Source: Hominiventricola filiformis (GTDB taxonomy: Bacteria > Bacillota > Clostridia > Lachnospirales > Lachnospiraceae). Taken from it: DNA of 64,000 bases. Positions 1-7,124 of the stretch are shown piece after piece; positions within the stretch are counted from its first letter, which is position 1, and every line of letters starts with the position of its first letter. The notes below the pieces were generated by a model that ran no database searches, was not told the origin of the DNA, and was given only the letters and a program-made list of their open reading frames with translations. Both the position numbers and the translations under genes were made by a program. The stretch lies in assembly GCF_020686965.1 (NCBI RefSeq), contig NZ_JAJEPS010000005.1:124001-188000 (forward strand), read 5' to 3'.

Positions 1-575
1 AATTAAAAGAGCAGGAATACCAGCTTGTGGTGCTGGATGTGATGATGCCCGGTATAGATGGCTTTGAAACGCTGGAAGAAATCCGCAAAGAGAACAGCTT
101 GCCGATTTTGATGTTCACATCCAAAAATGACAGCGCTTCTAAAGTGCGGGGCTTACGGGCCGGAGCGGACGATTATCTGACAAAGCCGTTTGACATGGAT
201 GAACTGATTGCCCGTATTGCGTCCCTTATTCGCCGCTACACCCGCTTTAATCAGCAAGCCGGAGCCATGCAAAAATTGGATTTTGATGGATTGCAGATTG
301 ACCTTGAAAATCGTTCTGTTACGACGGAAAACGGCACTTTTGAACTTCCACCAAAGGAATTTGATCTGCTCCTGTACTGTGCAAAGCATCAAGGGAAAAT
401 TTTGACCAAACAGCAGATTTATGAGGAAGTATGGGGCGAAGAATATTTCTATGATGACAGTAACATTATGGCGATTATCAGTCGGCTTCGTAAAAAATTA
501 GAAGTCAATCCTTCCAGTCCAAAGTATATCCAAACGGTTAAAGGGATTGGCTACCGCTTTAATAAGGAGGTGTAG
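1..575 (+). CDS. OmpR-family response regulator, 5' end outside window
   Basis: The reading frame is open from base 3, so the gene starts before the window. The visible part holds the phosphoacceptor region (VVLDVMMPG), the conserved Thr (LMFTSK) and Lys (YLTKPF) of a receiver domain. A C-terminal winged helix follows and ends in the usual GIGYRF hairpin. It is followed 5 nt later by a histidine kinase gene, so the two form a two-component pair. From the downstream ABC genes it is inferred to control lantibiotic-type peptide resistance. It probably binds the 11-bp-phased repeats at 1553-1593. Confidence 0.93.
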   Translation, partial: LKEQEYQLVVLDVMMPGIDGFETLEEIRKENSLPILMFTSKNDSASKVRGLRAGADDYLTKPFDMDELIARIASLIRRYTRFNQQAGAMQKLDFDGLQIDLENRSVTTENGTFELPPKEFDLLLYCAKHQGKILTKQQIYEEVWGEEYFYDDSNIMAIISRLRKKLEVNPSSPKYIQTVKGIGYRFNKEV

Positions 576-580
576 CTGGT

Positions 581-1498
581 ATGGAAATCATCGTTTTCTT
601 GTCTATTGTGATTGCTGTTGTAGCTGTGCTGACTTCCATCGTTCTCGTTCGGCGCGTAAAAAAGCAAATCGCAGAAATGACCGATGTGCTGGTTGATGTG
701 AAAAACGGAAATGGCAACCGGCGTATTCTGTCTGCAACAAATGAACTGACAGCACCTCTTGCCTATGAAATCAATGAGATCGTTGTGTCCTATGAAAGCA
801 GACTTTCAACTGTACGGCAGACAGAGGAAACCAACCGCCAGCTTATGACGAGCCTTTCCCATGATGTGCGAACGCCCCTTACCACTCTGATTGGGTATCT
901 TGACGCTGCACACAAAGGACTGGTCACAGGAAAAGACCGGGATGATTATATTGAAACCGCCCGACGGAAAGCCCATGATTTGAAAGAATATATTGATGTA
1001 CTCTTTGACTGGTTCAAGTTAAATTCCGACGAGTTTGCTTTGGAAATCCAGAGCGTTGAAGCCGCAGAGTTGACAAGAAATATCCTGATCGACTGGATAC
1101 CGATTTTTGAAGATAAGCAAGTCGATTATGACATTGATATTCCCGAACAGCCTATCCGGGTAAGATTGGATACGGACAGCTATATGAGGATTATCAATAA
1201 TCTCATTCAAAATGTAATCGCTCACAGCCATGCGGACAAAATTAAATTTGCCCTATCGAAGAAGGAAAACAACATAGAGCTGCTGCTGGCGGATAATGGA
1301 GTGGGGATTGAGAAAGAAGATTTGAAACACATATTTGAACGGCTTTATAAGTGTGATAAGGGTCGGTCTGAAAAAGGCAGCGGTCTTGGTCTTTCTATTG
1401 TCCATCAGCTTGTAGAAAAGATGGGTGGAAGCATAACAGTTGAAAGTGTACCGGGAAAAGGAACTGAATTTGCTTTGCTTTTTCCTTCGGAGATTTAA
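581..1498 (+). CDS. Sensor histidine kinase of module 1
   Basis: A 305-residue kinase starting at ATG 581 after an AAGGAGGTG ribosome site at 564-572. One clear N-terminal membrane segment spans about residues 3-23. The dimerisation and phosphoacceptor motif SLSHDVRTPL places the His near residue 94. The ATPase domain shows an N box (NNLIQN), DNGVGI and GSGLGLSIV. The short membrane part with no sizeable extracellular sensor resembles kinases that sense peptide antibiotics together with a transporter. That role is inferred from the neighbouring genes. Confidence 0.9.
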   Translation: MEIIVFLSIVIAVVAVLTSIVLVRRVKKQIAEMTDVLVDVKNGNGNRRILSATNELTAPLAYEINEIVVSYESRLSTVRQTEETNRQLMTSLSHDVRTPLTTLIGYLDAAHKGLVTGKDRDDYIETARRKAHDLKEYIDVLFDWFKLNSDEFALEIQSVEAAELTRNILIDWIPIFEDKQVDYDIDIPEQPIRVRLDTDSYMRIINNLIQNVIAHSHADKIKFALSKKENNIELLLADNGVGIEKEDLKHIFERLYKCDKGRSEKGSGLGLSIVHQLVEKMGGSITVESVPGKGTEFALLFPSEI

Positions 1499-1501
1499 GC
1501 G

Positions 1502-1537
1502 GGTTCCCGTCTTTATGGCGGGAGCCTTTGTCATTTT
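1502..1537 (+). terminator. Intrinsic terminator after the kinase gene
   Basis: GGTTCCCG pairs with CGGGAGCC (one G-U pair) around a 9-nt loop, followed by an interrupted T run. It separates the two-component genes from the ABC genes, which therefore need their own promoter. Confidence 0.6.
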
Positions 1538-1552
1538 GCCGGATTTCAAATT

Positions 1553-1606
1553 GCAAGGTTAATGCAAGGTTGCGGCAAGGTTAATGCAAGGTTGGCGTGA
1601 TAGAAT
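1553..1606 (+). promoter_or_regulatory. Operator of four GCAAGGTT repeats, 11 bp apart, plus -10
   Basis: GCAAGGTT occurs at 1553, 1564, 1575 and 1586, exactly 11 bp apart, so all copies face one side of the helix. A TAGAAT -10 lies at 1601-1606, and the -35 position falls inside the repeats, as in activator-dependent promoters of OmpR-type regulators. It drives the ABC genes starting at 1633. The module's own response regulator is the likely ligand (inference). Confidence 0.75.
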
Positions 1607-1632
1607 ACCTTACAGAACAGGAGGTTTTGAAT

Positions 1633-2559
1633 ATGGATACAAATTACATCATTGAAACAAAAAATCTGACGAAGCAATACGGCTCACAAAAGAGTGTGGC
1701 TGACTTGAATATCCATGTGAAGCGTGGGAGAATTTATGGTCTGCTGGGGAGAAACGGAGCCGGAAAAACTACTACCATGAAGATGCTGTTGGGCTTAACA
1801 AATCCGACTTCCGGGGAGGTCAAAATCTGGGGAAAGCCTTTGCAGGGGAATGAAAAGAAATTGCTGCCCCGTATCGGCAGCCTGATTGAGTCCCCAGGCT
1901 TTTATCCCAATCTGACCGGCACAGAAAACCTGCGTATCTTTGCCACCTTGCGGGGTGTACCAAACAATCATGCCGTCAAAGACGCTCTGGATCTGGTAGG
2001 ACTGCCCTACAAAGATAAAAAGCTCTTTTCCCAGTATTCCCTTGGTATGAAACAGCGGCTTGCCATCGCCCTTGCTGTTATGCACGATCCGGAACTTTTG
2101 ATTTTGGATGAGCCGATCAACGGTCTTGATCCCATCGGTATTGCAGAGGTACGCTCCTTTATTCGGGAGCTTTGCGACGCAAGAGGAAAAACGATTCTGA
2201 TTTCCAGTCACATTCTTTCAGAAATTTCCTTGCTGGCTGACGATATTGGAATTATCGACCACGGTGCATTGCTGGAAGAAGAAAGCCTTGCTGAGTTGGA
2301 GCAAAAAAGCAGTAAGCATATCCGGTTTACGCTCTCTGATACTGCACAGGCGGCAAGAATTTTGGAACGCAATTTCCACGAAACCCATTTTTCCATACAA
2401 GACGACCACAATCTGCGTCTACACAATATGGAGTTGCCTGTGGGGAAAATTGTAACTGCTTTTGTAGAAAACGGATTGGAGGTATCAGAAGCACATACCT
2501 GTGAAGAAAGTCTTGAAGATTACTTCAAGCGTGTGACAGGGGGCGAAGGAATTGCTTAA
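1633..2559 (+). CDS. Lantibiotic-immunity-type ABC transporter ATPase
   Basis: A 308-residue ATP-binding subunit. The ATG at 1633 was chosen because ACAGGAGGTT lies just upstream; an earlier in-frame start at 1597 has no ribosome site. It shows Walker A (GRNGAGKTTT), a signature motif of the form YSLGMKQRL and Walker B (LLILDEPINGLDP), plus a C-terminal extension seen in the SpaF/MutF/CprA class. It would power the two ABC-2 permeases encoded next to expel or displace lantibiotic-like peptides at the membrane. Its end overlaps the first permease gene by 8 nt. Confidence 0.9.
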   Translation: MDTNYIIETKNLTKQYGSQKSVADLNIHVKRGRIYGLLGRNGAGKTTTMKMLLGLTNPTSGEVKIWGKPLQGNEKKLLPRIGSLIESPGFYPNLTGTENLRIFATLRGVPNNHAVKDALDLVGLPYKDKKLFSQYSLGMKQRLAIALAVMHDPELLILDEPINGLDPIGIAEVRSFIRELCDARGKTILISSHILSEISLLADDIGIIDHGALLEEESLAELEQKSSKHIRFTLSDTAQAARILERNFHETHFSIQDDHNLRLHNMELPVGKIVTAFVENGLEVSEAHTCEESLEDYFKRVTGGEGIA

Positions 2560-3361
2560 ACTGATTAAATGCGAATTTTGGAAATTAAAGCGGAAAAGAT
2601 TATTATACGCACTGATGTCATTATCGTTATTTTTTCCGTTGATTTTGGCATATATGGCAAAGGCGGGAACAGGTGCAGATACAACGGAACATTATCTTCA
2701 AACCCGATTTGATTATGTTTATACAATGATGTTGGGATATGGATTGGTTTTTTTGCTTCCATGTCTAATTGGTATCATTGCCGCTATTTTGTTTTTTATA
2801 GAAAGAGATTGCGATACTTCCAAAAACCTTAGAACAATTCCTGTTACAAATACACAACTCATTATGGCAAAAATTTCTATGCTCTTTATTTTTAGCGTTG
2901 CGTTTTGTCTGACAAGCACATTATCTGTTGCGTTGTTTTGTAAACTGTTTCATGTAGGAATGGTTTATGGTATGACTTATAAGATATTTATGAGCCTTAT
3001 TTTTGGAGTTCTTATCGTAGCAGCTTCTTTGCCGATTGTATTTTTAATTATTTGTTTTAACAAAAGTTTTTTGCTTTCTATCCTGCTTGCGTTTTTTTAT
3101 TCTATTTTTAACTGGGGCATACTAGGGACAGTTGGAACATCTATAAGTGCTGCAAAAATTGCTTTCTTAAATTCTTTCCCAGTTATATGTGTTATGAACT
3201 GGACAAGCGGCTTAATGATGGATCATTTGCAAAAAGACAATCTTTTGCCGGAAGCCTATGCGATTGTACCAACCACTTGCCATACAATTTTTATTATGGC
3301 AATTACAGTTATACTTTCTTTGTGGCTGATCATTCGCTTCTACAAAAAATGGACGAGGTAA
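2552..3361 (+). CDS. ABC-2 type permease, lantibiotic-immunity subunit 1
   Basis: A 269-residue membrane protein with a short basic N-terminus (CEFWKLKRKR) and about six hydrophobic segments, the standard plan of EpiE/EpiG-like immunity permeases. The start is TTG at 2552, overlapping the ATPase gene and preceded by a purine-rich GGGGGCGAAGGA site, which suggests translational coupling. Codon use is clearly more AT-rich than in the ATPase gene. It is inferred to form a heteromeric channel with the next protein. Confidence 0.85.
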   Translation: MLKLIKCEFWKLKRKRLLYALMSLSLFFPLILAYMAKAGTGADTTEHYLQTRFDYVYTMMLGYGLVFLLPCLIGIIAAILFFIERDCDTSKNLRTIPVTNTQLIMAKISMLFIFSVAFCLTSTLSVALFCKLFHVGMVYGMTYKIFMSLIFGVLIVAASLPIVFLIICFNKSFLLSILLAFFYSIFNWGILGTVGTSISAAKIAFLNSFPVICVMNWTSGLMMDHLQKDNLLPEAYAIVPTTCHTIFIMAITVILSLWLIIRFYKKWTR

Positions 3362-3366
3362 AAGAT

Positions 3367-4140
3367 ATGAGAAATATTATAAAAACCGAATTTTTAAAAT
3401 TAAAGCGATATTCCGTAATAAAAGCCGGAATTATTATGGCAACACTTTCTCCGTTACTGTCACTGTTTTATTCCACAGCCAACGGTGGACAGACATGGAC
3501 GTTTGACTATTTTATGCAACAGGTTATGATTAGTAACTGTACCTTGTTTTTTCCAATTATCATTGCATTGATAGCAGGTTATATTATAACAAGGGAATAT
3601 ACAGACGATACGATGAAGAATATATCAACAATTCCTATTCCATATAAACAGTTACTTTCTGGAAAACTACTTGTCCTATTGTTGTTGACAATCTGCTTTA
3701 GCCTTATAGGATGCGTGCTAACATTAGTAATCAATGTTATTGCTGGATTTCCAGGAGTGCATTTTGGCAATCTGCTCAATATGTTTATTCGTGTTACTGG
3801 GGCGAATATAGGAATCTATATTTCAGTCTTGCCGATTATTTTGCTATTTTGTTGTTCGGCAAACAATTTTTTGGGTGGGGTTGCGCTAGCTTTTGTGTAT
3901 GGATATTTCGGGACTTTTGAAGGAACACTGTTAAATTATTATCCGATTAAAGCAAGCATGATTTTAGTAGACCCTACTTGTGGCGCGGAATATGGTTATA
4001 CTTATCACATTTTCCCTGCCTTTATCATAATGGTTTTGACATTCTTGATTTCTGTAATTATTCTTGCAAATAAAAAGAAAGACGCTAGGATATTGACTGT
4101 TGCTAAGAAGAAAAAAATAGTTAGAAAAAAGGGATGGTAG
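3367..4140 (+). CDS. ABC-2 type permease, lantibiotic-immunity subunit 2
   Basis: A 257-residue membrane protein with about six hydrophobic segments and the same short N-terminus (TEFLKLKRYS) as its neighbour, so the pair probably arose by duplication. ATG 3367 was chosen because a GAGGTAAAAG site lies directly upstream and the spacing to the previous stop is only 5 nt. The longer frame from 3187 would overlap the previous gene by 175 nt. The C-terminus is strongly basic. No terminator is visible before the next gene. Confidence 0.85.
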   Translation: MRNIIKTEFLKLKRYSVIKAGIIMATLSPLLSLFYSTANGGQTWTFDYFMQQVMISNCTLFFPIIIALIAGYIITREYTDDTMKNISTIPIPYKQLLSGKLLVLLLLTICFSLIGCVLTLVINVIAGFPGVHFGNLLNMFIRVTGANIGIYISVLPIILLFCCSANNFLGGVALAFVYGYFGTFEGTLLNYYPIKASMILVDPTCGAEYGYTYHIFPAFIIMVLTFLISVIILANKKKDARILTVAKKKKIVRKKGW

Positions 4141-4211
4141 AATAGTATTCAGACAAAGACAATAGAAAAAATAAGTCATTGCAGGTTCTATATGTTAAAG
4201 TGGAGGGATAT

Positions 4212-4649
4212 ATGGGAAAAATCTTTGTACTGTCGGTAACAGACCATGAAGAATACATACTTAGCAGAATTATGGAGATTATTGCGGCCGAGCCAGGATT
4301 TGACCATACTGTGTCATCCCATCCGTGTAATATTCTTGTTTTTCCGGGATTGGAACTCCGCCTGAAGGAGAGAACGGTACATCGAAATGGTGAGTTGATT
4401 TCTATGACCCATCGGGAATTTGCGACATTGGTATACTTGGCAAACCATCCATCCTGGGTATTTTCTGCTGGGCAGATCTATGAAGAAGTGTGGGGGGGGG
4501 GAGATAGCGAAAACTGTGGAACGGCTGTTGCCAGCGTCATTGGTCAGATCCGCAGAAAACTGACTCCGGATATGCCGAAAGCGGGTTATATTCGTACTGT
4601 TCTGGGGAGCGGATACAAATTTGAAGTTCCGCAGGGTATAGCAGAATAG
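4212..4649 (+). CDS. Orphan winged-helix regulator, copy 1, with poly-G tract
   Basis: A 145-residue protein that is essentially an OmpR-type DNA-binding domain: residues ~50-141 carry a winged helix ending in GSGYKFEV. The first ~50 residues (ILSVTDHEE-like start in all copies) replace the receiver and lack phosphorylation residues. ATG 4212 follows GTGGAGGG. It is about 94% identical at DNA level (by eye) to 24479-24913, and two further paralogs lie on the minus strand. A run of ten G at 4492-4501 adds one residue relative to the paralog and is a candidate slippage site. The target genes are unknown. Confidence 0.85.
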   Translation: MGKIFVLSVTDHEEYILSRIMEIIAAEPGFDHTVSSHPCNILVFPGLELRLKERTVHRNGELISMTHREFATLVYLANHPSWVFSAGQIYEEVWGGGDSENCGTAVASVIGQIRRKLTPDMPKAGYIRTVLGSGYKFEVPQGIAE

Positions 4650-4714
4650 AGGTTTTTTTAATTCAACTGCACCATACCCATGTAACTACAAAAAGATTTT
4701 ATACATAGTCAGCA

Positions 4715-4752
4715 CCGCCGCAATCGTATCGTTTGCGGCGGCGTTTTGTTGT
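4715..4752 (+). terminator. Intrinsic terminator
   Basis: A perfect 9-bp stem, CCGCCGCAA with TTGCGGCGG, is followed by TTTTGTTGT. It ends transcription from module 1 and the orphan regulator gene. Confidence 0.85.
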
Positions 4753-4844
4753 ACAACATAACATTGAAACTATTGTATGTATTCGCATTTTTGCCCTTGT
4801 GCTGAAAAGTAGGCTATCCTATAATTAAAAAGAAAAATATCTGA

Positions 4845-4889
4845 TTAGGACATTTCTGTAACATTTGGTGTTTATCTTATTAGTATAGC
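4845..4889 (+). promoter_or_regulatory. Module 2 operator (TTAGGACATTT box) upstream of the regulator
   Basis: ACATTT at 4850 and 4861 are 11 bp apart within the box TTAGGACATTTCTGTAACAT. A TATAGC -10-like hexamer lies 17 bp further. The same box recurs at 6697, 7068, 9511, 10031 and 24170, so this is probably the autoregulated promoter of the module 2 two-component system. Confidence 0.65.
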
Positions 4890-4907
4890 TGAAAAATAAG
4901 GAAGGAA

Positions 4908-5606
4908 GTGAAGGTCTTGAAGAAGATTCTAATTGTAGAGGACGATCAGCTTTTGAACCGGACCTTGGCATATAATCTGACCTCTGATGGATATGAGGTC
5001 ATTTCTGTTTTTAATTTTGACAGCGCGGTAAGAAAGCTGCGCGAAAATGAATTTGATGTGGCACTATTGGACATTAACCTGCCCGATGGCAGCGGACTGG
5101 ATCTGTGTGAAGAAATCCGGAATCGCGGTCAGCATACCTATATCATCTTTATCACAGCCAATGATAAGGAGAGCGATATGCTCAAGGGATATGAAGTCGG
5201 CGGTGCGGATTATGTGACCAAACCATTTTCTGTGACGGTGCTTTGCAAAAAAGTAGCGGCGGTTTTTGCAAATCTGGAACTGCGGACACCTCGGCATGAT
5301 CTGTTTGATGATGGCTTTTTGAAAATCGACTTCTCCGAACAAAGTGCGTCCCTTGCCGGAGAATCCCTGGACTTTACACCGAAGGAATACCGCACCCTGT
5401 TCCTGTTCGTAAAGAACCCCCGGATTATTCTGACCAAGCGGCAGATTTTAGAGAAGCTGTGGGACATTGATGGGGACTTTGTGGATGAGCATACGCTGAC
5501 GACGATCATCAGCCGTATCCGCAAAAAAATCGAAACAGATGAGCGGAAATATATTAAGACAGCTTATGGAATGGGCTATCAGTGGATTGGCGGTGAGCCT
5601 CGATGA
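4908..5606 (+). CDS. OmpR-family response regulator of module 2
   Basis: A 232-residue regulator with an N-terminal receiver (acidic EDD pair at residues 11-13, phosphoacceptor Asp ~55, Lys ~105) and a C-terminal winged helix. The start is GTG 4908, with AAGGA 5-6 nt upstream; TTG 4917, giving the more usual KKILIVEDD beginning, is an equally good alternative. It overlaps the kinase gene by ATGA. It is the likely ligand of the six TTAGGACA-type boxes between 4.8 and 24.2 kb. Confidence 0.92.
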   Translation: MKVLKKILIVEDDQLLNRTLAYNLTSDGYEVISVFNFDSAVRKLRENEFDVALLDINLPDGSGLDLCEEIRNRGQHTYIIFITANDKESDMLKGYEVGGADYVTKPFSVTVLCKKVAAVFANLELRTPRHDLFDDGFLKIDFSEQSASLAGESLDFTPKEYRTLFLFVKNPRIILTKRQILEKLWDIDGDFVDEHTLTTIISRIRKKIETDERKYIKTAYGMGYQWIGGEPR

Positions 5607-6634
5607 AGCTGCAAAATTTATCTGTCAGGGCATTTTTGAGAAAAATTGTGGCGGGGACTCTGCTCACTGCCGCATTGCTGCTGTTGATTTTTTTCCTGTT
5701 GACGAAAGATGTGCGTGTTGTCATTTGCTGCATTATTTTTACAGTTGCGTTTTATATTTGGGGCATGGTTTTTCTGCACTATTTTCAAAAGAAACTTTCT
5801 CTGTTCACCGATGGTTTGTGCCAGACATTGGATCACATGATGGACAGTACAGACCGGCCCCAGGTAGACTATGAAGCGGAAACACTGCTGTCTCGGATCA
5901 GCCATCGTCTGGAACGACTCTATAATGTGATGCAGAAAACCAGACACATGGCAGAGGGAGAAAAGGAAGAACTGCAATCCCTGGTATCGGATATTTCCCA
6001 CCAGACCAAAACCCCCATCGCAAATTTGAAGCTAATCAACGATACGATGCTGACAAGGCCATTGACAGAAGAAAAGCGCAAGGAGTTTTTGCAGGCCACA
6101 GGCACACAGCTGGATAAACTGGATTTTCTCATTCAGGGAATGGTGAAAACTTCCCGTCTGGAAACGGGTGTCATTACGCTGGAGAAACAAGATGCTGTGA
6201 TCGGGGATACGCTGGTGAGCGCCATCAATGGTGTTTTGGCTCCGATGGAACAAAAAGAGATCAGCCTGTCGGTGGACTGCCCATCTGATTTGACAATATC
6301 CCATGACAGCCGCTGGACTTCCGAAGCATTGTTTAACATTCTGGATAATGCGGTAAAGTACACCTCTGCCGGTGGCAGCATCCAGGTGAGGGTACGGGAT
6401 TGGGAAATGTATTTGAGGATAGATGTGACGGATACAGGCAGAGGCATCCCGGAACATTCTCAGGGCACGATCTTCAAACGCTTCTATCGGGATGAAGCGG
6501 TGCATGATATAGATGGGGTCGGAATCGGCTTATACCTTGCCCGTGAGATCATTACCATGCAGGGCGGCTATATTACCGTCGAGTCTAAAGTTGGGGAAGG
6601 ATCAACTTTTTCCGTGTTCCTGCCCATAAAATAA
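5603..6634 (+). CDS. Intramembrane-sensing histidine kinase of module 2
   Basis: A 343-residue kinase. Two membrane segments (about residues 15-34 and 38-60) are joined by a loop of only a few residues, the hallmark of kinases that sense peptide antibiotics through a partner transporter. The phosphoacceptor His is ~133 (DISHQTKTPIANL). The ATPase domain has DNAVKY, DTGRGI and GVGIGLYLAREI. The 4-nt ATGA overlap with the regulator gene indicates coupled translation. The partner is inferred to be the FtsX-type permeases downstream. Confidence 0.92.
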   Translation: MKLQNLSVRAFLRKIVAGTLLTAALLLLIFFLLTKDVRVVICCIIFTVAFYIWGMVFLHYFQKKLSLFTDGLCQTLDHMMDSTDRPQVDYEAETLLSRISHRLERLYNVMQKTRHMAEGEKEELQSLVSDISHQTKTPIANLKLINDTMLTRPLTEEKRKEFLQATGTQLDKLDFLIQGMVKTSRLETGVITLEKQDAVIGDTLVSAINGVLAPMEQKEISLSVDCPSDLTISHDSRWTSEALFNILDNAVKYTSAGGSIQVRVRDWEMYLRIDVTDTGRGIPEHSQGTIFKRFYRDEAVHDIDGVGIGLYLAREIITMQGGYITVESKVGEGSTFSVFLPIK

Positions 6635-6640
6635 TTCTGA

Positions 6641-6670
6641 GGCAGTCTGTTTTGGCAGGCTGCCTTTTTT
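6641..6670 (+). terminator. Intrinsic terminator after module 2 kinase
   Basis: GGCAGTCTG pairs with CAGGCTGCC around a 6-nt loop, followed by six T. The genes downstream therefore start from their own boxed promoters. Confidence 0.9.
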
Positions 6671-6696
6671 GAAAAATTTTTAGAGGACAATGGATT

Positions 6697-6720
6697 TTAG
6701 GACAATTCTGCAACATTTGG
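6697..6720 (+). promoter_or_regulatory. Module 2 regulator box in front of the 86-residue membrane protein
   Basis: TTAGGACAATTCTGCAACAT with half-sites 11 bp apart, the same sequence as at 10031. A second AGGACAAT lies 16 bp upstream at 6683. No convincing -10 hexamer was assigned. Confidence 0.6.
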
Positions 6721-6762
6721 GATTTATGCTGACAGCAACATCATGAAATTGGAGGTGGCCTT

Positions 6763-7023
6763 ATGGAAATCACAAAGACATTACTCATCAATGCAGCTTG
6801 CTTGCTGATCCCGCCGGTCGTTGTTGTTCTGCTGCTCCGGCACTTCTTTCCAAGAAAAATCAGATGGTCGGCTGGTGTGGTGGCTCTGGTAGATCTGGTG
6901 ATCTTCTGGACAGATATTTCTTATTATGAGAGCGTTTGGCTGACGCTGTTTTTTGTTGTAATTCAGTTAGCAATGGTTTTGCTTATATCTATCCGGCTTT
7001 ATAAAAAAGACACACGAAAATGA
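6763..7023 (+). CDS. Small membrane protein, 86 residues
   Basis: ATG 6763 follows GGAGGTGG. The protein has three hydrophobic stretches (about residues 8-25, 36-50 and 58-76) and a basic tail (RLYKKDTRK). No family is recognised. Its private regulator box and its place between the kinase and the first permease suggest an accessory or regulatory partner of the module 2 transporter, but that is only inferred. Confidence 0.7.
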   Translation: MEITKTLLINAACLLIPPVVVVLLLRHFFPRKIRWSAGVVALVDLVIFWTDISYYESVWLTLFFVVIQLAMVLLISIRLYKKDTRK

Positions 7024-7047
7024 ATTGTCCTAAAATTGAAGCAATTC
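7022..7047 (+). repeat. Repeated inverted-repeat element, copy 1
   Basis: GAATTG (7022) and CAATTC (7042) form a short inverted repeat that starts inside the stop codon. The same ~28-bp sequence recurs at the same relative place at 9986-10011, and a variant lies at 24114-24139. GAATTGTCCTAAA in it is the reverse complement of the module 2 box half TTTAGGACAATTC. Confidence 0.65.
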
Positions 7048-7067
7048 ACCCTAAAACTGTTGAGCCT

Positions 7068-7091
7068 TTGGGATATTTCTGCAACATTTGG
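7068..7091 (+). promoter_or_regulatory. Module 2 regulator box in front of permease A
   Basis: ATATTTCTGCAACATTTGGG keeps the 11-bp half-site spacing (7073 and 7084) and the core TTCTGCAACATTTGG of the other boxes. Its first half is the most divergent of the set. Confidence 0.6.
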
Positions 7092-7124
7092 GGGTTAGGA
7101 TAACAGCGAAAGGAGTGAATGGCT

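Noticed and set aside
1553..1593. CRISPR-like short repeats
   Set aside because: Repeat unit of 8 bp with 3-bp gaps and only four copies; this is a regulator array, and no CRISPR array or cas gene was seen in the window.
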